A stretch of 29,416 nt of DNA from Fidelibacterota bacterium TMED108 (GTDB lineage Bacteria; Fidelibacterota; Marinisomatia; Marinisomatales; TCS55). The notes beneath the pieces are model-generated. The model made no database searches. It was not told where the DNA came from and worked only from the letters and a program-made list of their open reading frames with translations. The stretch is taken from positions 1 through 29,416 of the forward strand of contig NHFJ01000034.1 of assembly GCA_002172545.1 (NCBI GenBank), given 5' to 3'. Shown here in pieces: positions 24,750-29,416 of the stretch. Every line of letters starts with the position of its first letter. Positions within the stretch are counted from its first letter, which is position 1. Position numbers and translations under genes: made by a program.

Positions 24750-24781
24750 GGGCGGGTCAGCAATGGATTGTTGACCCGCCC
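24750..24781 (+). terminator. Long perfect hairpin after the VTC gene, possible terminator
   Basis: GGGCGGGTCA (24750-24759) pairs with TGACCCGCCC (24772-24781), and the inner bases GCAA/TTGT extend the stem to 14 bp around a TGGA loop, with one G-U pair. It is far more GC-rich than its surroundings. The following bases, CTCTTTCG, are only a weak U-tract, so termination is likely but not certain. It lies about 110 bases after the cassette and 98 bases before the next start. Confidence 0.55.
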
Positions 24782-24878
24782 GCCCTCTTTCGATAGCAGT
24801 TAAATTTGTTTCTTGCATGGGACAAGGAGCTACTCGTGCGCTACATTTCTTCAGTCCCCAAAAATAGAAGGGAAAATA

Positions 24879-25634
24879 ATGGACTTAGGACTAAATGGAA
24901 AGAAAGCACTTGTAACAGGTGCAACAAAAGGACTCGGCCGCTCAATTACTGAAACGCTCCTTGCTGAAGGATGTTCTGTCGCTATTTGCGCTCGCGATGC
25001 TGACGGTGTCTCCGCTGCGGTAGCTGAACTTAGCGAACATGGAACCGTATGCGGCTCAGCAGTAGATGCTGGAGATATGGATTCTCTCACGAACTGGATT
25101 AATTCCTCAGCTGAAGAACTCGGCGGCATTGATATTTATGTTCACAACACTTCAGGGAAACCTCAGAAAAAACTTGAAGCATGGATCAACAATTTCCACA
25201 TAGACCTCATGTCGCTAGTCGGTGGAGTAGGCGCAGCTAAAGAGGAACTCTCCGATGGAGGTGGAAGCCTTATTAGTATTGGGACAACAGCAGCTGCTGA
25301 ACACTTTGCATCAGGGTCAGGAAGCTACAGTGCCTTCAAAGCCGCTGTTACCAATTGGACACTTGGCCAAGCACAAGTTCTAGGAGCGCAAGGAATCCGT
25401 TGCAATGTTGTTTCTCCTGGCCCGATAATGGTTGAAGGGGGAGATTGGGATGGTATTAAACAGGGAATGCCAGAATTTTATGAGGCAACACAGAAAACCC
25501 ATCCTGTAGGTGATTTAGGTGTTCCGCAAGACGTTGCAAATGCTGTTGCATTTCTTGCCGGAGACGCAGCAAAACATATTAATGGAGTCAATCTCACAGT
25601 CGATGGCGGATTCCTAAAACGGGTAAACTACTAA
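24879..25634 (+). CDS. Short-chain dehydrogenase/reductase
   Basis: 251-residue SDR. TGATKGLG is at 13-20, the second strand ends in CARD (Arg, suggesting NADP), and Y150 and K154 form YSAFK. The usual NNAG is HNTSG (89-93), and the residue at the catalytic Ser position appears to be T136 (SIGTTAA), a conservative change. The C-terminus keeps DGGF. The frame is open back to 24813, but ATG 24879 has GAAGG seven bases upstream and starts the family domain directly, so it is preferred. It sits alone between the VTC cassette and tRNA-Ala. Substrate unknown. Confidence 0.85.
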   Translation: MDLGLNGKKALVTGATKGLGRSITETLLAEGCSVAICARDADGVSAAVAELSEHGTVCGSAVDAGDMDSLTNWINSSAEELGGIDIYVHNTSGKPQKKLEAWINNFHIDLMSLVGGVGAAKEELSDGGGSLISIGTTAAAEHFASGSGSYSAFKAAVTNWTLGQAQVLGAQGIRCNVVSPGPIMVEGGDWDGIKQGMPEFYEATQKTHPVGDLGVPQDVANAVAFLAGDAAKHINGVNLTVDGGFLKRVNY

Positions 25635-25711
25635 CTATCAGCAGTCAATAATTGATGAATCAATCCCAAGAAGTCTGAATTGATGAATTGCTCGGATAGA
25701 GTATCGGCTTC

Positions 25712-25785
25712 GGGGCTGTAGCTCAGTTGGCTAGAGCACCTGCTTTGCAAGCAGGATGTCGGGGGTTCGATTCCCCCCAGCTCCA
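25712..25785 (+). tRNA. tRNA-Ala(TGC)
   Basis: The 74-base cloverleaf has acceptor stem GGGGCTG/CAGCTCC (one G-U pair), D arm with TAGCTCAGTTGGCTAGAGC, anticodon stem CCTGC/GCAGG around TTTGCAA with anticodon TGC at 25746-25748, and T arm GGGGG-TTCGATT-CCCCC. The discriminator is A25785 and CCA is not encoded. The 11-base sequence AATTGATGAAT is repeated upstream at 25650-25660 and 25678-25688, in the likely promoter region. Confidence 0.97.
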
Positions 25786-25848
25786 CACCTAAAGTCCCTG
25801 CTCAGAGAGTAACTAAAGGACACTCACACATGTCACAAAAGTAGAAAA

Positions 25849-25867
25849 CCCCCTCGCTTGGAGGGGG
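25849..25867. terminator. Hairpin terminator between tRNA-Ala and the ferredoxin-P450 operon
   Basis: CCCCCTC (25849-25855) and GAGGGGG (25861-25867) form a 7-bp stem with a five-base loop. On the minus strand it is followed by TTTTCTAC, a good U-tract; on the plus strand by CTTACTTT, a weaker one. It could stop both the tRNA transcript and the opposing operon. Confidence 0.7.
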
Positions 25868-25951
25868 CTTACTTTGGGGGGTACTGATAAACCTAAGCGA
25901 TAGATCGCCTGTAGTAAAGCGATGTGACAACACGCACACATGAGAAAACCC

Positions 25952-25967
25952 CCTCTTTCCGAAGAGG
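25952..25967 (-). terminator. Hairpin terminator of the P450-ferredoxin operon
   Basis: CCTCTT (25952-25957) pairs with AAGAGG (25962-25967) around the tetraloop TCCG. On the minus strand the stem is followed by GGGTTTTCTC. Its flank AGAAAACCCCCTC (25943-25955) repeats that of the hairpin 100 bases away (25843-25855), and CACACATG precedes both copies, so the pair looks like a diverged duplication. Confidence 0.6.
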
Positions 25968-26058
25968 ACCACTGTCTTAGAGTGAAGGCTCAATTAATGT
26001 CCAGCGTCGATATAACTCTCGTATTCGCTTCCCCGAATATAGCTTCATGAGGTAAGAG

Positions 26059-26256
26059 TCATTCTTCTTTTATTTCTATTGCGAACTCAGGACACCGTTG
26101 TGCAACCAGCCGAGCTTTCTCTTCAAGTTCTGAAGGGATCTCTTCTTCAATTAATAGGAAAGCAAGGCCTTCGTTATCAAGATTGAAAAGTTCTGGTGCT
26201 AGCTCAAAACAGCGGGCGTGTCCTTGACATGCCCATTGGTTGTAGATGATTTTCAT
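26059..26256 (-). CDS. [3Fe-4S]-type ferredoxin, P450 partner
   Basis: 65 residues, usual for actinobacterial P450 ferredoxins. The cluster motif is C10-x-x-H13-x-x-C16 with C55-P56; His in place of the second Cys is common in P450-associated ferredoxins that hold a 3Fe cluster or a His-altered 4Fe cluster. It delivers electrons from a ferredoxin reductase to the P450. It begins three bases after the P450 stop, so the two are cotranscribed and probably coupled. No reductase gene is in the window, so a distant or shared one must supply electrons. Stop codon TGA. Confidence 0.93.
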   Translation of the reverse strand: MKIIYNQWACQGHARCFELAPELFNLDNEGLAFLLIEEEIPSELEEKARLVAQRCPEFAIEIKEE

Positions 26257-26259
26257 CCG

Positions 26260-27471
26260 CTAACTTATCGGGGTGAAGGTTAGAGGCATATGCCGCGGAG
26301 CTCGGACAAAACTGCCAAGTTGTTTGGGTGATTTACTATTTGAAAACGCGATATCACCCATTGCGTCAAGGAGTAGGTTTGTAGCAATCTCAGCTTCCAT
26401 AACGGCAAGGTACGTGCCTATACAGAAATGGCGACCCAGCGCAAAAGTCATGTGATTCGCAGCAGCCGTGTATTCTTTTTCAGTTTCTAGATCATCACGA
26501 AAAATATTAAAAGTTTCCGGTGCTGAAAATTTACGCGGGTCTCTGTTTGCAGCTGCAAGCATGAGAGTTACAGTCGCTCCTGCGGGAATTGTTACTCCAT
26601 GAAATTCGACATCCTCAGAAGCTTCACGCATGATCATAAGTACTGCCGGAGTATGTCGAAGTGCCTCAGCAAACGCTGTTCGTATTAGACTTCTATCTTC
26701 CCGCACCGCTTTAAGCTGCTCAGGATTTTCCAGTAAACGCATCCACATATTTGCCATTTGAAGATCTGTAGATTCACTCCCTGCCACAAGAAGAAAACTG
26801 ATATAAGACTTAATATCAATATCTGACATGCGTTCCCCATCAATTTCCGCGTGGACTATTTTACTGATGAGGTCTTCGCCCGGATTCATTTTACGTTCTT
26901 GGATTAGCGGCATTAAAAACGCTTTCAGTTCATCGTGTGTCCGAAGTCCTGCTGCTTCGACTTCAGGGTCACCAGCAGTATTAGTGAAGTAATCGTGAAT
27001 TGCGTTATACCAGACATGAAACTTAGGTTTATCTTCAGCATCAAGTCCAAGAACGTCAATAATGACACTAAGCGGAAGTCGGAGTGTGAACTGGCTAACG
27101 AGTTCTACGTTCCCATCGTATCGCCAGACGTCAATTAGTTCTTTAGCATTGTGCTCTGCTACAGATTCGAAATTTTCCCGTAATTGATCTCCTCGAAGTG
27201 TTGGGGTAACAATGGCCCGCATCGAACGATGGTCGGACCCTTCCATCTGGAGAATGTTCTTTCCGTGCACGGGTTCGAGTTGCCAAGCATAGTTTTCAGT
27301 TGTAAACGAGGGGTTGCGTAAAGCTTCCAAAATATCTTCGTGACGGGAAAGAACCCAACTATCAAGACCTTCATGAAAGTAGATGGGGTGATTTTCACGA
27401 ATATTATCGAGTATTGGGTTGGGGTCTACTTCATATTCGGGTGTCATAATATCTATTTGCGGACGATTCAC
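26260..27471 (-). CDS. Cytochrome P450
   Basis: 403 residues, typical of soluble bacterial P450s. The I-helix oxygen-activation motif is AGSEST (230-235), the K-helix ExxR is EALR (269-272), and the heme-binding loop is FALGRHFCIG (343-352) with C350 as the axial ligand. HRSMR (81-85) is the C-helix heme-propionate segment. It should hydroxylate a small hydrophobic molecule; terpene, steroid or alkyl-aromatic substrates are common for this class but cannot be chosen here. GTG 27471 has AGGAG six bases upstream. The upstream spacer 27472-27654 is AT-rich and shows no gene. Confidence 0.95.
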   Translation of the reverse strand: MNRPQIDIMTPEYEVDPNPILDNIRENHPIYFHEGLDSWVLSRHEDILEALRNPSFTTENYAWQLEPVHGKNILQMEGSDHRSMRAIVTPTLRGDQLRENFESVAEHNAKELIDVWRYDGNVELVSQFTLRLPLSVIIDVLGLDAEDKPKFHVWYNAIHDYFTNTAGDPEVEAAGLRTHDELKAFLMPLIQERKMNPGEDLISKIVHAEIDGERMSDIDIKSYISFLLVAGSESTDLQMANMWMRLLENPEQLKAVREDRSLIRTAFAEALRHTPAVLMIMREASEDVEFHGVTIPAGATVTLMLAAANRDPRKFSAPETFNIFRDDLETEKEYTAAANHMTFALGRHFCIGTYLAVMEAEIATNLLLDAMGDIAFSNSKSPKQLGSFVRAPRHMPLTFTPIS

Positions 27472-27654
27472 TTATTTCTCCTAACGCTGTGTGATTCTAA
27501 ACATAGCGGATAAAGCTTGGACGCAAAAAAAATGAACTCTTTAGTAGGCAACTTTTATTCTGAAAGAGATAATCCCAATTCTAATCCAGAATTAAATACT
27601 GAAATTCTTGAATATGTAGGTCAATCAACTGTGTTCTAGACGGTGAACTTACTG

Positions 27655-27960
27655 TTAAGCAGGGTTGTACCACGTGTAAGTGACTGTTAGCTCTTCCCCG
27701 GCTCTTATATCGTTAGTCGTAATAATATGAAAAGAGGAAGGGCCACCTACTCTTTTGCAATTACTGGCTTCACTATGATTGATGAAACCCCCAAGTGGAG
27801 TACGTTTAATTTCGCTAGTTTCACTGCATCTATAATGGCTCTCACCGAGATCTGTATCTATCGGTATATCCGATAAAGCGAAGAGGCCGTTCCCATGTAT
27901 GTCTGATTCCTTAATGGTTAGATAATTTGGGAGAGGTTGATATTGATTTTCTGTTAACAA
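27655..27960 (-). CDS. Small SET-domain protein (putative protein-lysine methyltransferase)
   Basis: 101 residues forming a minimal SET domain. GNGLFA (23-28) is the N-terminal SAM-site motif, GGFINHSEASNC (57-68) holds the NHS-xxx-NC pseudoknot element, and GEELTVTY (88-95) holds the catalytic-type Tyr95. It has no pre- or post-SET region. Such proteins could methylate a protein lysine, but bacterial members have few known substrates. The start is TTG 27960 after a GGGGG tract four bases upstream; no ATG or GTG in frame would keep the SAM motif. It stands alone on the minus strand, divergent from the EamA transporter. Function inferred from domain only. Confidence 0.75.
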   Translation of the reverse strand: MLTENQYQPLPNYLTIKESDIHGNGLFALSDIPIDTDLGESHYRCSETSEIKRTPLGGFINHSEASNCKRVGGPSSFHIITTNDIRAGEELTVTYTWYNPA

Positions 27961-28123
27961 TTTTCCCCCAATTTGTAATTCCTTAGATTCTAGGGAGAAG
28001 TATCCAAAAATGCTTTAGATAGTCAGGGAAAGTCATAGAAATGCATAATTTCATTAGGTGTGTTTACATTTACACCTAGTAGAGGTTCAACCCAACGGAC
28101 ATACGTTACAGATAGGCCTGTCC

Positions 28124-28129
28124 TACACT
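28124..28129 (+). promoter_or_regulatory. Possible -10 element of the EamA gene
   Basis: TACACT lies six bases before ATG 28136. The same hexamer occurs at the same kind of spacing before the selenoprotein gene, and TACCCT before the monooxygenase. No good -35 hexamer is seen at 16-19 bases. The intervening AGG could instead be a weak ribosome site. Confidence 0.25.
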
Positions 28130-28135
28130 AGGAAT

Positions 28136-29041
28136 ATGTCAGAAATTTCAAAACAGCAAAACATTTCTGACAAAGACATCTATCGAACCGGACTTATCGC
28201 GTGCGGGTTTGGCTACATGTTGACTGCTATTTCACCAGTGATAGTAGCTGATTCAAATATTCACGGCCTCGCAATGGCATTTTGGAGATGCTGGCTAGCA
28301 TTTGCAGTACTAGCAGTATTTATAATGACTCGGAAGGGTCTTTCATTTAAACATTTCCTATCGGCGACTCCGGCTGGCATTTGTTTTGGCAGCAGTATGG
28401 GCCTCTTTTTCTGGGCTGCAAAAATTACAAGTATTTTAAATGCGACGCTTATAACTATTCTTCTTCCTATTCCACTTACTCTCGCAGCATTCTTTATTTT
28501 TAAAGAAAAGCTTTCCATACGACATATCCTCGTTTCTACAATCACTGTTTGCGGAGCGATGCTAATAGTCGCTTCAGGAAGTAGCAGCGGAACAGGAGAT
28601 TTTAAAGGAGATATTCTTGCTGTCATTGCCGTCTTTATTTCTGCTGGTTACTTTATTTTCGCAAAAAAAACTTTACTTACCGTTCCGTTGGTTGAATTCA
28701 TGGCTGGAGTTTTTGGGTGGGGGGGGCTTGTTCTAATACCCATGGTCCTTTCAACTCAGGCAAGTATCGTTGCTCAAAGCAATATCGATTTGGCAAGAAT
28801 TTTGATGGTCGCATTTATACCAGGAATAGGTCATTATCTTTTAAACTATTCACAAGGGAAGGCGCCTTTAAACCTTATAGCTGTCTTTCAACTCATCGTC
28901 CCTGTAATTTCTACGCTTCTAGCTTATTGGATTTTGTCCCAATCAGTCACAGCTTTTCAAGGCGCAGGGATGGCAATAGTTATTGTGACATTAGGTATTA
29001 ATTCTTACTTTAAACCAAATAATGTAGAAGATGAAGTGTAG
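28136..29041 (+). CDS. EamA/DMT-superfamily transporter
   Basis: 301 residues with about ten membrane segments arranged as two EamA repeats (roughly 14-145 and 158-290). Gly/Pro-rich helices such as TLITILLPIPLTLAAFF and the repeat-2 ending SVTAFQGAGMAIVIVTLG are typical. Members export or exchange amino acids, metabolites or drugs across the inner membrane; the substrate is unknown. The frame is open back to 28058, but those residues are not membrane-like; ATG 28136 (MSEISK) gives the usual short polar N-terminus. A run of eight G at 28719-28726 lies inside the gene and the frame stays intact. The spacer to 29113 shows no gene. Confidence 0.85.
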   Translation: MSEISKQQNISDKDIYRTGLIACGFGYMLTAISPVIVADSNIHGLAMAFWRCWLAFAVLAVFIMTRKGLSFKHFLSATPAGICFGSSMGLFFWAAKITSILNATLITILLPIPLTLAAFFIFKEKLSIRHILVSTITVCGAMLIVASGSSSGTGDFKGDILAVIAVFISAGYFIFAKKTLLTVPLVEFMAGVFGWGGLVLIPMVLSTQASIVAQSNIDLARILMVAFIPGIGHYLLNYSQGKAPLNLIAVFQLIVPVISTLLAYWILSQSVTAFQGAGMAIVIVTLGINSYFKPNNVEDEV

Positions 29042-29113
29042 TGAACGCATCTTTTTCACAACGTTATTACATTGAATAAAGCTTCTTATAGATCCAAATT
29101 TTAACAAATTTAG

Positions 29114-29416
29114 CTAGCGAGGGGCCAAGGCTTCAAGCGTGTCTAACGGAGTGTATTCCGTTTTCGATTTTACATTAAGAGGATGAATACAAATATGAGT
29201 AGCTCCCGCGTCTTCATGCTCAGCTAAACGAGCGTTAACCTGATCAACTGTTCCCCAAGCAACAATTGCATCTATAAAACGACTTGTTCCTTGATCAATA
29301 TCCTCATCGGTATAACCTAATCGTTTCCAATTATTACGGTAATTAGGGAGACTAGCGTGATGGCTGTAAGCCAATCGTGCTACTTCGTGAGCCTCTTCCT
29401 TATTCGTAGTTAAGAC
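29114..29416 (-). CDS. LLM-class flavin-dependent oxidoreductase, C-terminal part (5' end cut by window)
   Basis: The last 100 residues of a protein that enters from the right edge. The frame is open to base 29416, upstream of the TTG that could be mistaken for a start. The sequence resembles the C-terminal end of F420-dependent luciferase-like oxidoreductases (TIGR03620-like): LPNYRNNWKRLGY, then an amphipathic IVAWGTVDQVNARL segment, then the closing GATHICIHPL strand and TLEALAP. These enzymes use F420 or FMN to oxidise or reduce small molecules and are abundant in actinobacteria. The catalytic part is outside the window, so cofactor and substrate cannot be judged. Confidence 0.8.
   Translation of the reverse strand, partial: VLTTNKEEAHEVARLAYSHHASLPNYRNNWKRLGYTDEDIDQGTSRFIDAIVAWGTVDQVNARLAEHEDAGATHICIHPLNVKSKTEYTPLDTLEALAPR

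Noticed and set aside
25712..25785. Whether the tRNA might be tRNA-Sec
   Set aside because: Anticodon is TGC, the acceptor stem is 7 bp and there is no long variable arm; it is tRNA-Ala.
28719..28726. Run of eight G in the EamA gene as a frameshift or phase-variation site
   Set aside because: The reading frame is intact through it and one tract gives no evidence of variation.
1..29416. CRISPR arrays, insertion sequences, integrases, prophage genes
   Set aside because: No regularly spaced repeats, transposase or phage proteins were found.

Overview
The window looks like a chromosomal segment of a moderately AT-rich actinobacterium, most likely a marine, Acidimicrobiia-type heterotroph. This is inferred from gene content: many short-chain dehydrogenases, metal-dependent amidohydrolases, an LLM-class flavin oxidoreductase, a P450 with a CxxHxxC ferredoxin, and an acyl-CoA dehydrogenase of the AGGT type. 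No taxonomic marker such as rRNA is present. Genes are tightly packed on both strands. Two convergent pairs have stop codons that touch with no spacer, and several genes seem to use GTG or TTG starts.

Layout. 1-2.7 kb: the 5' part of an iron-sulfur photolyase/cryptochrome (minus, cut by the window edge), divergent from a four-helix membrane protein and a DUF2071 protein, closed by a bidirectional terminator. 2.8-17.7 kb: a catabolic block on alternating strands with a D-aminoacylase-like amidohydrolase, a zinc alcohol dehydrogenase, a diaminopentanoate-dehydrogenase-like oxidoreductase, five SDRs, a COG2159 amidohydrolase, an acetoacetate-decarboxylase-fold protein, two crotonases lacking the hydratase glutamates, an acyl-CoA dehydrogenase and a Baeyer-Villiger-type monooxygenase. 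Together they fit breakdown of a cyclic or branched ketone/alcohol skeleton through acyl-CoA intermediates; the substrate cannot be read from sequence.

17.9-21.7 kb (minus): a cytoplasmic GH2 glycosidase, then a GrdB/PrdB-like 'selenoprotein B family' gene interrupted by one in-frame TGA, then a tandem ferredoxin-fold (NIPSNAP-like) protein two bases downstream. The TGA falls at the first Cys position of the family's CPxC redox motif and is followed at the right distance by a hairpin that meets published bacterial SECIS criteria. I read it as selenocysteine, giving a 390-residue selenoprotein with a U-P-L-C motif. This is the most unusual feature of the window. 21.7-24.6 kb (plus): a CotH-kinase lipoprotein, a DUF4956 membrane protein and a VTC-type polyphosphate polymerase-domain protein, a recurring cassette of poorly known function.

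24.8-29.4 kb: another SDR, tRNA-Ala(TGC), two related hairpin terminators, a P450-ferredoxin operon (minus), a 101-residue SET-domain protein (minus), an EamA transporter (plus) and the C-terminal part of an LLM-class oxidoreductase (minus, cut by the window edge). No rRNA, insertion sequence, integrase or CRISPR array was seen, and no gene-free stretch exceeds 300 bases.
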